From positions 1-35,476 of the forward strand of contig CAKUJH010000034.1 of assembly GCA_934661375.1 (NCBI GenBank): a stretch of 35,476 bases of DNA. The letters are read 5' to 3'. Shown piece after piece: positions 7,336-14,920 of the stretch (the first letter of the stretch is position 1; the number at the start of each line of letters is the position of its first letter). The notes under the pieces are model-generated. The model was not told where the DNA came from and did no database searches. It saw only the letters and a program-made list of their open reading frames with translations. The DNA is from an uncultured Victivallales bacterium. GTDB lineage: Bacteria > Verrucomicrobiota > Lentisphaeria > Victivallales > UBA1829. A program made the position numbers and the translations under genes.

Positions 7336-9519
7336 TTATTTGTTCTTTTCCGATTTTAGTTTCCATTTTGCACATCCGGCGGGGACTGAGAAAGCCCGTC
7401 CATCCGGAAGTCTTACATTCGCTCTGCATCCGGAAGGTACAATCAGCGACATGAGCTCCCCTTCGCGGGACAGCACATATCCGCGGTGTTCAACCCGGTA
7501 ATGATGCAGTTCTCGGACAAAATACGGTTCGACTGCAAGTTCTCTGAAGCCCGGACGGTTGAAATCATAACGGAAACCTCCGACATAACGGAAAAACCAC
7601 GCACTGAGATCGCCGAACATGATGTGCGCACGGGAGTGTGTGCCGTCCCAGTGTTCCCAGAGAGCGGATGCACCCTCTTTTACCCAGTAACCCCATCCCG
7701 GGTATTCCTCCTGTGTAAAAAGCCTGAACGCATGGTCAATGTATCCATTCTCGCTTAATGCTCGGGGAACATACTTCGCCCCGAGGATTCCAAAATCCGC
7801 CCGGAAATGATTGTCTTCGACTGTCCGGGCCAGAAGCCTGGCAACCTTCTCCCGTTCCTCCGGTTCCGGGAGATCAAAGAACAATGCTGTCCCGAGCTCC
7901 GTCATTTTCCCGTCGCCATAAAGTCCGTCCCCGTGATAATACTTCCGGTTGAAAGCTCTCCGGATTTTCTCCCGTTTCTTTTCAAATGCGAGAGCTTCTT
8001 TTCTTTTCCCCAGGAGCGCAGCAAATCTGGATACCACGGTAAGACCGGAAATGTAACTGGCTGTGGCGGAATAGGCAACGGAAGTACAACGGCGAGTGTC
8101 CCAGTGGCACCAGTCGCCGATTCCGAAATCAACCAGTCCGTCTTCCTCAAGAGAGGCGCAGAACGCCATGTGCCTCACGATCGCAGGATAATTTTCCTCG
8201 ACATAACGGATTTCGCCGGTAAAGCAATAAAGGCGATAAGGAATTTCAAATATGGCGCTGTCCCAGACTGGCCCGCCGCCGGCATTATATCCCCAGCCGG
8301 GAGAAGGAACGATCCCCGGAAATTGTCCGGAAGGTCTCTGACAGTCCCGCATGGAAGTCAACCATTCGGCATAAGCTTCCGCGGAATCGAAATTGTAGAG
8401 CCCCGTATCCGATGCAAGCATTGCATCTCCGGTCCATCCGTTTTTTTCGCGATGGGGGCAATCGGTGGGAATTCCAACAAAGTTGGCATGGTAGGAACGC
8501 ATGGTCAGCAGCTGAAGACGATCAAAGATCGGATTGCCGGAAACAAATTCTCCGATGCGCGTAAAGTCGGTTCCCACCTTGCAGGCAGTGATCTTCAGCA
8601 ATTTCACCCCGGGATCGGATTCGACTTCAACATAACGGAAGCCATGGTAGACAAAACGAGGCTCCCATTCTTCGGGTGTCCCCGCTCCAGCCAGAATATA
8701 GCAGTCGGTCTGATATTCTCCGGTTTTGATAAAGGGCTTCTGGTTTGCCGTATCAGCATGGCCGCAGGAATCACTGCGCTCGGCATAACGGAATTTGATT
8801 TTTGCGCCGCGCGGGCCCGCGACAAGGATCCGCACATGACCAGCCAGACATTCTCCGGCGTCAAAACATTCCGTCACACCGAGACGGCGCATCGGTATCG
8901 TTTCAAGAATCCGGCAGGGAGGTGCGTGATCCTTCAGTAATTCTCCGCCTGGACCCGGAACGATACGTGCCTGTTTCCATCCAGAATCATCAAAACCGGA
9001 ATCCAACCAGGCTGTTTCCTGTCTTGCATCGTAATATTCGCCGTTCCTGATTGCGTCGAAAATAATCGGGCTGTCTCCGACACGCCACGAGGAATCGCTT
9101 TTCAAAACCGTTTTCCCGCCCAGGTTCAATTCCAAAAGCAATTTAGGATAATCGCGCCATGATGCACAATGAAACTGCCAGACATCAACCGCGGAAGAAT
9201 TGTAAAAGCCGTTTCCCAGAAGTACTCCCACAATATTCCGCCCTGCAACCAGATACCGCGAGACATCGAATTCGTCATACCAGACATGGCGGTCATAAAC
9301 GGAGGTCCGCGGCGCAAGTCTGTGATCTGAAATATTGTGCCCGTTGAGATAACATTCGTAATATCCGAGACCGCATATTTTCAGGCAGGCACTGGAAGTT
9401 GTCCCGTCAAGAAAAAACTCCTTCCGGAAACATGGGGCAGGCAGAACAGGGGAATCGACGCCACCCATGACGGCATCGGGTCGCCCGATCCAACGGGATC
9501 TCCAATTGAAGTTTGTCAT
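7336..9519 (-). CDS. Alpha-L-rhamnosidase, glycoside hydrolase family 78
   Basis: The 727-aa enzyme hydrolyses terminal alpha-L-rhamnose. N-terminal jelly-roll domains (about 1-300) include the family's GLGYYECYLNG and TSVYDRHVWYDEFDV features. The (alpha/alpha)6 catalytic barrel contains the hallmark D353-C-P-H-R-E358-K-N-G-W-T-G-D365. By alignment with characterised GH78 enzymes, D365 corresponds to the general acid and E622 (in LWEHWDG) to the second key acid. A C-terminal beta domain closes the protein. No signal peptide is seen, so it should act in the cytoplasm on imported oligosaccharides. Its ATG overlaps the stop of the regulator gene (ATGA, 9516-9519), so the two are translationally coupled and the enzyme is probably controlled by that regulator. 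Confidence 0.93.
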   Translation of the reverse strand: MTNFNWRSRWIGRPDAVMGGVDSPVLPAPCFRKEFFLDGTTSSACLKICGLGYYECYLNGHNISDHRLAPRTSVYDRHVWYDEFDVSRYLVAGRNIVGVLLGNGFYNSSAVDVWQFHCASWRDYPKLLLELNLGGKTVLKSDSSWRVGDSPIIFDAIRNGEYYDARQETAWLDSGFDDSGWKQARIVPGPGGELLKDHAPPCRILETIPMRRLGVTECFDAGECLAGHVRILVAGPRGAKIKFRYAERSDSCGHADTANQKPFIKTGEYQTDCYILAGAGTPEEWEPRFVYHGFRYVEVESDPGVKLLKITACKVGTDFTRIGEFVSGNPIFDRLQLLTMRSYHANFVGIPTDCPHREKNGWTGDAMLASDTGLYNFDSAEAYAEWLTSMRDCQRPSGQFPGIVPSPGWGYNAGGGPVWDSAIFEIPYRLYCFTGEIRYVEENYPAIVRHMAFCASLEEDGLVDFGIGDWCHWDTRRCTSVAYSATASYISGLTVVSRFAALLGKRKEALAFEKKREKIRRAFNRKYYHGDGLYGDGKMTELGTALFFDLPEPEEREKVARLLARTVEDNHFRADFGILGAKYVPRALSENGYIDHAFRLFTQEEYPGWGYWVKEGASALWEHWDGTHSRAHIMFGDLSAWFFRYVGGFRYDFNRPGFRELAVEPYFVRELHHYRVEHRGYVLSREGELMSLIVPSGCRANVRLPDGRAFSVPAGCAKWKLKSEKNK

Positions 9520-10568
9520 AATGCCAAATCTCCTCTGATTTTGATAGTGGGTGTATATTCGAAGCGCTGCGGAGTATACTGCTCCCGGACCAGAGCCCCA
9601 ACAATATCCGCAGCCATTTGCGAAACCGGATATTCAACGGTTGAAATCTGCGGAGAGCAGTTCAGATAAAACGAGGTTCCCTTCAATGGCACGGCAATGA
9701 TTTTCACATCCGCAGGCACTCCCAGATTCTCTCTGAAATTCCGATCGATAGAAAGAGTATTCTCATCAAAATGGGTAATGATCCCGTCGAAATGCGTTTT
9801 GCGGTAATATTCCGCAATTGCCTCCCGGTCGCCGACACCGGAGAGATTCAGCAGAAGCGGAGGCAAATGCAGCGCTTCCATCATCTTGCGGCAACCACAG
9901 CCGAACGGGTTAAACGCACTGTGACAGTCAGGAAGAGCCACTGCGATTTTACTGCATCCCTGCAGGTGAAGTTTCCGGATGGCGTCTTCGCCGGTTACAG
10001 TATCGCATTCAATGAAATTGAGCCAGTTCCTCGTATATTTCTCCCAGGACTCCGGCAGAGGACAATCCCCCATGACAAAAGCCACATGCGCGCCTATCGC
10101 GCTCAGGGATTCAAAATATGGGGAAAACCAGGTGCGGTAAACCACAACACGGCTCTCTCGGTTGAAATGCATCAGATTCTCCCACCATATATCCGTATTC
10201 GAGTTCGTTTTTGAAAAAACAACCGGAGTGATTCTCCAGCCGAATCCCGCGGCACAGGCAATCAGCTCAAAGAGCAGCTTCTGAAAATGCAGATTGATCT
10301 GCTGCAGATATTCATTACAGGGCACAAGAAGGGAAATCGCCCGGTTTTCTGGAGAAGTATCGGGCAGACAGACAAAAGTGCCTTTGGACTTGATCCGCTC
10401 GATAAATCCACCATCTTCCAATAATTTCATTGCCCCGCGGATCGTATCGCGGGAAACATGGTAAATTGCCGCGTGTTCCCATTCATTCGGAAGTTTGTCG
10501 CCGACTTTCAAAACACCGGAAATAATTTCCTGCCTGATTTTTCTGAATATCTGATCTTTTTTCAGCAT
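9516..10568 (-). CDS. GntR-type transcriptional regulator with LacI-like sugar-sensing domain
   Basis: The 350-aa protein has an N-terminal winged helix of the GntR family (about 1-70; IISGVLKVGDKLPNEWEHA then VSRDTIRGAMKLLEDGG). A C-terminal periplasmic-binding-protein-like domain (about 80-345) follows, as in AraR-type regulators. Such proteins bind DNA as dimers and release it on binding a sugar. Here the likely inducer is rhamnose or a rhamnose-containing product, inferred from the coupled GH78 gene. It heads the minus-strand operon. A consensus promoter and an overlapping palindrome lie just upstream, suggesting autoregulation. The length is normal for the family. Confidence 0.9.
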   Translation of the reverse strand: MLKKDQIFRKIRQEIISGVLKVGDKLPNEWEHAAIYHVSRDTIRGAMKLLEDGGFIERIKSKGTFVCLPDTSPENRAISLLVPCNEYLQQINLHFQKLLFELIACAAGFGWRITPVVFSKTNSNTDIWWENLMHFNRESRVVVYRTWFSPYFESLSAIGAHVAFVMGDCPLPESWEKYTRNWLNFIECDTVTGEDAIRKLHLQGCSKIAVALPDCHSAFNPFGCGCRKMMEALHLPPLLLNLSGVGDREAIAEYYRKTHFDGIITHFDENTLSIDRNFRENLGVPADVKIIAVPLKGTSFYLNCSPQISTVEYPVSQMAADIVGALVREQYTPQRFEYTPTIKIRGDLAL

Positions 10569-10597
10569 GAAAAGAAAATCCTCATTATTGGTTTGTA

Positions 10598-10616
10598 TGG
10601 TATATGTATGATACTA
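10598..10616. promoter_or_regulatory. Palindromic operator candidate for the GntR/LacI-type regulator
   Basis: TGGTAT-N7-ATACTA is an imperfect palindrome located over and just after the -10 box of the regulator promoter. This is the classic position for repression by steric block. That the regulator itself binds here is inferred. Confidence 0.5.
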
Positions 10617-10640
10617 TAATGGCAAAAAAAATTTTGTCAA
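10613..10640 (-). promoter_or_regulatory. Sigma70-type promoter of the rhamnosidase operon
   Basis: Minus strand: TTGACA (10640-10635), 16-base spacer, TATAGT (10618-10613). The -35 is a perfect match and the -10 matches at five of six. It lies about 45 bases upstream of the regulator ATG. Confidence 0.7.
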
Positions 10641-10925
10641 GTCCCGTTTTCCACTTTTTTCAGGAATTTATGTCCAACCGTCATTCCAGAATTCCAAGAC
10701 CTCGCAACAGAAAGTGGGGAAGAGTGTTCTGTGACGGAGTTTTTGAATGCATTGTTGATGTTCTTTGGAAATTTTAGGGCGTTTAACGGTATGAGATTTG
10801 ACTTTTCGAGATTTCGATGGTATTCTATTCATGAGATACCGTTCTTTCTGGGCTGTGGAATGGCTCAGGCGAGAACATGCGATATCTGATGGAATTGTTC
10901 TCATTCGATTTTAAACATTGCTCCC
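10641..10925. other. Intergenic stretch with no convincing gene
   Basis: About 285 bases lie between the regulator promoter and the IS1380 target site. A 78-codon minus-strand frame (10668-10904) exists, but it has no ribosome site and no recognisable domain. When the IS element is removed in silico, a different minus-strand frame continues from the transposase scrap at 12546-12584 into this stretch, hinting at old mobile-element debris. Confidence 0.4.
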
Positions 10926-10929
10926 CTAA
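10926..10929. repeat. Target-site duplication CTAA, left copy
   Basis: CTAA directly abuts the outer end of the left IS terminus and is repeated at 12545-12548 outside the right terminus. Four bases fits the IS1380 family. Confidence 0.75.
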
Positions 10930-10945
10930 CCTGATAATTCATAAA
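10930..10945 (+). repeat. IS1380 left terminal inverted repeat
   Basis: CCTGATAATTCATAAA matches the complement of the right end apart from a 1-base indel and a neighbouring difference. It defines the 3' (transposase C-terminal) end of the element. Confidence 0.75.
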
Positions 10946-11109
10946 CCGTTTTTTGGGCGAGTTTTCGCCCGTTATGGCCGAGCCGGCAGGTTTCCGGTGG
11001 CCGTGTTGTTTGAAAAAATTCAGTCCGACAGGGGACAAGCTACGGAATTTGGGCTGACTCCCCCTTACCCCCTGCTATTTTCAATGCGGCGGGGACCGCG
11101 ATTCTGCAA

Positions 11110-12455
11110 TTATGTCCGTAATTGGACCCAAAGACAGCATAGGCGTTGGTAGATGTCCTTGAACGGGAAATTCAGCAGCAAATGAAATAGTATGCATCGC
11201 GTGGAAACTTCGACCCGTGCGGCGCATTTGAGCAGTCTCATGCGAATGGTATCGAACTGCGCATGTGCCAGTTGAGCTCCATCCGGCAGTTTGTCGCGCA
11301 GGGCATGCATCAGCATATAGGCGGCGGAATGCAGGAACAACCGGAACTGGTTGGCGGTCGCTTTGTGACAACTGGCACGGCCGGATTTCAGGCCGTTTTT
11401 GTGGTCTTTGATGAAGAGTTCTGCATTACCCCGGTCGCAATAAACCTCCTCGCAGAGATATTTGGCCCCGGTTTGTTTGAAAGAAGTGACGATGTAGCGG
11501 GCATCAAGATTGCCGAAATCATCGACATTGATCCGGCAGATTACTCGGTGAGGACGTTCCCAAGTGCTGGCGGCGTAATATCCGGCTGCATAGACACGAC
11601 AGGCCTTGCCCAGATTCTTATACTTGAGTTTTGCCTGTTCGAAGGAAAATTCGAATTGACGGTCAAGCGCCCGGTTGGGACCGAGTCCAATGACGAATTC
11701 GACGTTGTGTGCTTCACACCACGCATGAACCGCCGGTTTGCAGTGGTGGCTGTCGGCACGAAAAAGCAAGACCGTATCGGAAAAGCGGTTGCGGATTTGC
11801 CGGACAATTCGTTTGAGCAGTGCCAGAATCTCCCCCCGTCGGAGTCTTGCCGGATCGGATCGTGGTGGTGATGAGCTTGCCGGTGAGTCCATCGTAAACA
11901 TGGAACGGCATCAGGCAGTATTCGTCTTCATGAGCGTTGAAGAGCAGCAACTGCTGCGCACCATGACAATGAACCGCTGTCGGGTCCATGTCGATGACAA
12001 TGGCCTTGGGATGGGTGGTAAACGACTGAAGGAAAATCTCGCCCGGCGCGCAGCCAATGCGAACCAGTTCTTTGCGGTTCAAAACCGGTTTTCCAGACGG
12101 CTCATGGTGGGCTGGGAGGCCAGCGCGGCATCGCTGCCAGGGACTTTGCCGACCGCAGTCAAAAAGGCCGGATCAAAGCGGAAATGGTCGCAGTCGTCTG
12201 CGTCTTCATAGCCTTGGCAAATCTGGAATATACGCTGGCGGATGAGTTCGGACAAGAAGTGTTCAACGTAAGACTGGTGACGTGTATCATGGATGCATTC
12301 TGCTATTTTTGAGGATATGCCGAGGTGATTCTCTAATTCACGTAGCAGGAGGACGCCGAAGTCACTGGTGACTTCGGGTTCGTCAAAGCGAGCCCTAATC
12401 CGTCGCAGCTTCAGGGATTCAAATTCCAGTTGCTCGATTTTTTTGAATCAGACAT
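11110..12455 (-). pseudogene. IS1380-family transposase, interrupted by three homopolymer frame breaks
   Basis: The start is ATG at 12455 with GAGGTG upstream. The frame fails after 14 codons at an A7 run (12438-12444). It continues in a second frame (IEQLEFESLKL to SRLENRF) until a TGA at 12079-12081 beside a T4 run, then a third frame (LNRKELVRIG to RSGKTPTG). It breaks again at a G6 run (11832-11837) and ends in a fourth segment to 11110. Joined, it gives about 448 aa, the usual family size. DDE features are visible: VIDMDPT, then FRADSHH, then CDRGNAELFIKDHK. The first two breaks each lack one base; the third has one base too many (or two too few). It is either a decayed gene or a copy with uncorrected homopolymer errors. 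Confidence 0.85.
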
Positions 12456-12527
12456 AAAACACCTCGTAATGTTTTACATATAATATAACACATTATAACA
12501 GAAATACTTGCAATAAAAATATAATTT

Positions 12528-12544
12528 TTTATGAATAATTCAGG
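12528..12544 (-). repeat. IS1380 right terminal inverted repeat
   Basis: TTTATGAATAATTCAGG is the inverted partner of 10930-10945. It lies about 70 bases upstream of the transposase start on the minus strand. Confidence 0.75.
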
Positions 12545-12548
12545 CTAA
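12545..12548. repeat. Target-site duplication CTAA, right copy
   Basis: Identical to 10926-10929 and directly abutting the right IS end. Confidence 0.75.
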
Positions 12549-12584
12549 TAGGTCAAGATACTCGAGGAAAAACTTGTGGTTCGC
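12546..12584 (-). pseudogene. Scrap of an IS4/IS1634-type transposase C-terminus
   Basis: Thirteen codons read ANHKFFLEYLDLL, resembling the DKFFLELLG tail of the transposase remnant at 176-577. An in-frame TGA precedes them, with a plausible continuation NNTEQY upstream, so one point change could have broken the frame. The IS1380 copy is inserted within or right at the end of this scrap. The rest of 12585-12702 shows nothing recognisable. Confidence 0.35.
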
Positions 12585-12702
12585 TCAATATTGTTCTGTA
12601 TTATTCGATAAATCAGTGGGATTTGCACCTTTGGTGTTGTCTAAGTGTTTTCATGAGAACTCAGGAGATATTTTTTCAAAAATAGAAAGTATAAGCAAGT
12701 AA

Positions 12703-13107
12703 AAGCAGAAATTTGAGTTAAAGATAATAGTGGTCATTGCAATTCTGACGGGAATGCTGCTCCCGGCATTGAATCAGGCAAAGCAGCAGGCACATTCCAT
12801 CAAATGCGTCAGCAATCTCAAACAATGCGGAAACGCATGGGTCATGTACCAGAACGATTACAATGATTATGTCAACGCCTGTGATTCCTCCACGGCATAC
12901 AATATGGGAGGCGGCAATAAAAACACTTCCATCTGGTACGGTTTTCCGGAAAATCCCGCGTACAGCTGGCCGCATAATAAAGGAGTCAATTTTCTGCTTG
13001 CCAACGGTTCCGTCATCCACCGCAGGCACACCCAATTGGCAGGCAACGGTCTGGGCGGCACCAAGGTAACGCTGCTGGATCCGCTGATGACCCGTGCAAA
13101 AGATTAA
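12703..13107 (+). pseudogene. Decayed prepilin-like H-X9-DG gene
   Basis: After a TAA at 12700-12702 the frame reads KQKFELKIIVVIAILTG then MLLPALNQAKQQA. This is clearly the hydrophobic helix of a prepilin, but with a garbled FTLIELL motif and no ATG start. The only start codon near the helix is the GTG at 12730, which would remove the leader and the processing site. The remaining 125 codons include SIKCVSNLKQCGNAWVMYQND, typical of the family, and a degenerate C-terminal H-X9-DG (HNKGVNFLLANGS, Asp to Asn). It is much shorter than the intact relative at 729-1520, so an internal deletion is likely. It probably cannot be processed or exported. Confidence 0.7.
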
Positions 13108-13128
13108 ACCCCAAAGGAGATAAATCTC

Positions 13129-13853
13129 ATGAAAAGAATAATTGTTCTCGGCTGTCTGATTTCCGCAGTTCTTTCCGGTGCGGAACTGCTGGGACTGCAC
13201 AGTGAGGCAGTTTCATATCAGAATAAAGCGGAGCTTTCCCGCGCGGCAATCCGCCGGGCCATGCTGCGGGACGGTCTGTTCATGGACAATCCCGCTTCCC
13301 GGCACACTGCGATTCACAGCTGTATCTTCCCGGCATTGTGGGATATCGCGGAACCCGCAGAAAAACCGCGGATTCTTGCGCTGATGAAATCCAAAGGCAT
13401 GGCGTGCAGTGTCTTCTGCGCGCAATTTCAGCTGGAATGCTGCGGAGTCAACCGCATGATGGATTACGGACTGGAACTGATGACGTCCGCCGGTCTGCGT
13501 TCGTGGAACAACATGCTATGCTGGACAAAGGCGCAACCATCGCCATGGAAGCGTGGGATGATTCCTTCAAGCCGAATCAGGATTGGAATCACCCCTGGGG
13601 AGCCGCGCCCGGCAATATCATTGTGCGTTATCTCTGCGGAGTGAGACCGCTGGAACCGGGCTTCCGGAAATTCACAGTCGACCCGCAGCCGGCAGGTCTG
13701 AATCATTTCGAACTCCGGACGCCCACACCAAACGGTCCTGTTCTGCTGCGGATGGAATCACCGGAACGTTATGTACTGACTGTACCGGATGGAACCTCCG
13801 CGCTGTTCCGGGGAAAAAGCATCCCGCCGGGAATACATGAACTGCTTCCGTAA
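13129..13853 (+). pseudogene. Remnant of a secreted GH78 alpha-L-rhamnosidase (internal deletion plus frameshift)
   Basis: A good ribosome site (AAAGGAG) and ATG lead into a signal peptide (about 1-18). The frame then jumps straight to the C-terminal part of a GH78 barrel (KSKGMACSVFCAQF, then GLELMTSAGLRSWNNML). It should continue DKGATIAMEAWDDSFKPNQD, then the family's GVRPLEPGFRKF beta domain, but that part is in another frame. The shift is exactly explained by a tandem ATGCT duplication (13513-13517 and 13518-13522). Removing five bases gives one ~240-aa frame. The catalytic DCPHRE-like segment and roughly 500 residues are absent, so it is inactive. It sits 21 bases after the decayed prepilin gene. 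Confidence 0.85.
13513..13522 (+). repeat. 5-bp tandem duplication ATGCT causing the frameshift
   Basis: ATGCTATGCT within AACATGCTATGCTGGACAAA. With a single copy the frame reads N-M-L-D-K-G-A, matching GH78 proteins. Confidence 0.8.
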
Positions 13854-13883
13854 TACTCGCAACAGCAAAAAACAAAAAAATCT

Positions 13884-13915
13884 TCCGTTTTTCATTTGCA
13901 TTAATGAAGAACGGA
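13884..13915. terminator. Hairpin between GH78 remnant and metal-ATPase operon
   Basis: TCCGTTTTTCATT pairs with AATGAAGAACGGA (13 pairs, one G-U) around a six-base loop. A short T-rich stretch (TTTATCTTAT) follows on the plus strand, so it may terminate transcription from the pseudogene region. The T tract is weak. Confidence 0.45.
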
Positions 13916-13929
13916 TTTATCTTATAGTG

Positions 13930-13952
13930 TCCGCATTTTTAAGAAGTGCGGA
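13930..13952. promoter_or_regulatory. Inverted repeat upstream of the HMA2/P-ATPase operon
   Basis: TCCGCA-N11-TGCGGA lies about 30 bases upstream of the first start codon of the operon. Position and symmetry suit an operator or a leader hairpin. No metalloregulator gene is present in the neighbourhood, so the binding partner is unknown. Confidence 0.35.
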
Positions 13953-13982
13953 TACATTAATTTGCGAAAGGCGGAAGCATAA

Positions 13983-14519
13983 ATGAAACATAAGAACGGT
14001 GGAATATTTTCCGGTATGGACGTTTTTTCCTCATGCCGACAGCTCCGGCAGCCTTCCTTTTCCGGAGTGCTGGAAGTGCGGCACGCCATCAAAGGACGCA
14101 TCCGGCTAAGCATCCCTTCCCTGAAAAGAAATCTGGTCGGAGCGGAGAATTTCAAACGGCAGCTGACCCGTCTTCAGGGAATCGAAACGGTCTCCGTCAA
14201 CCTGTTTCTCGGAACAGTTCTGATTACCTACAACCCGCGGATTCTGAACCAGCTGCTGGTTATTTCCGCATCCACGCACTGCTTTGATTTTGACCGTCAG
14301 CTGGAACAGCATCAATCCGTATTCGGCTGCGAAACCAAGGCGATCCGTTTTGCTCTGGACCAGGCGCTGCTGCGCAACACCTACGGAATTCTGGATCTGC
14401 GGTCGGCTATGACCCTGATGTTCATGGTTACTCTGATCCGCGGCATCATGCGGCAGGGTTCTGTGCCGTTCAACCCGCTGCACACCATCTGGTGGCTGTT
14501 CCAGAGCGTCGACAAATAA
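13983..14519 (+). CDS. HMA2-type domain protein (first gene of P-ATPase operon)
   Basis: The 178-aa protein has a ribosome site GGCGGAAG before its ATG. Residues ~30-90 form a ferredoxin-like HMA2 domain with the signature H-x-x-K-G-R-I-R. There is no Cys-x-x-Cys, so it is not a classic metal-binding HMA. The C-terminal half carries a moderately hydrophobic helix (SAMTLMFMVTLIRGIM), so it may associate with the membrane. It is followed 17 bases later by a second HMA2 gene and then by a P-type ATPase whose own N-terminus carries the same fold. That suggests the three contact one another; a regulatory or metal-presenting role is inferred. The family name is certain only at domain level. Confidence 0.8.
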   Translation: MKHKNGGIFSGMDVFSSCRQLRQPSFSGVLEVRHAIKGRIRLSIPSLKRNLVGAENFKRQLTRLQGIETVSVNLFLGTVLITYNPRILNQLLVISASTHCFDFDRQLEQHQSVFGCETKAIRFALDQALLRNTYGILDLRSAMTLMFMVTLIRGIMRQGSVPFNPLHTIWWLFQSVDK

Positions 14520-14536
14520 AGCAGGAGGTGCGTTTC

Positions 14537-14905
14537 ATGAATCCACTGATCGAAACCTATCTGAGCTGTGTCCGGAAAGTGAAAATTGTTCATTCTCTGC
14601 CCGGACGTCTGCGCGTCAGCATTTTCGGCGTCCGGCAGAATCCGGAACTGGCGGCAAAATACGGACCGTCCTTGTGCCGCAGAATTGCCTCGCTTTCCGG
14701 AGTCAGCCAGGCGGAATTGTCCCAGCACACCGGAAATCTGCTGATTTCCTACGATCCGAAAAAGATTTCCGAAGCTGAACTGCTGATCTGGCTGAACGAA
14801 GCATGGGAAAAATTCGCCGACATTCTGAAATGGGTCGGTGTCAACAACATACAAGATGAGGACGCTATCGCCGGCGCGGTGGATAAAGCCCTGGCAAACC
14901 TGTGA
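14537..14905 (+). CDS. Small stand-alone HMA2-type domain protein
   Basis: The 122-aa protein begins at the ATG at 14537, chosen because AGGAGGTG sits just before it. A longer in-frame form from 14492 would overlap the previous gene. Residues ~10-80 form an HMA2 domain with H-S-L-P-G-R-L-R-V, then a helix, and a strand ending LLISYDPKKISEAEL. No CxxC metal motif is seen. The rest is an acidic helical tail. No signal peptide is seen, so it should be a cytoplasmic partner of the ATPase. It lies 15 bases before the ATPase gene. Confidence 0.8.
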   Translation: MNPLIETYLSCVRKVKIVHSLPGRLRVSIFGVRQNPELAAKYGPSLCRRIASLSGVSQAELSQHTGNLLISYDPKKISEAELLIWLNEAWEKFADILKWVGVNNIQDEDAIAGAVDKALANL

Positions 14906-14920
14906 ATTGAGGTGTACGCT

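Larger units (their letters stand above)
10930..12544 (-). mobile_element. IS1380-family insertion sequence, complete ends, 1,615 bp
   Basis: The left end begins CCTGATAATTCATAAA (10930-10945). The right end is TTTATGAATAATTCAGG (12528-12544), whose complement begins CCTGAATTATTCATAAA, so the termini are matching imperfect inverted repeats. Both sides carry the target duplication CTAA. The length of about 1.6 kb is normal for the family. It encodes one transposase on the minus strand (11110-12455) that is interrupted by frame breaks. Intact ends and a perfect duplication argue for a fairly recent insertion, in contrast to the damaged reading frame. Confidence 0.87.

Noticed and set aside
7277..7429. 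A longer N-terminus for the six-hairpin glycosidase-like protein
   Set aside because: It would overlap the rhamnosidase gene by 94 bases. The ATG at 7276 has a good ribosome site and the protein-like sequence starts there.
10668..10904. A 78-codon minus-strand frame before the regulator promoter
   Set aside because: No ribosome site, no domain, biased composition. Kept only as a remark on the intergenic stretch.
11832..11837. Programmed frameshifting as the general explanation for the broken IS1380 transposase
   Set aside because: Three separate shifts in different directions would be needed, and IS1380 transposases are normally a single frame.
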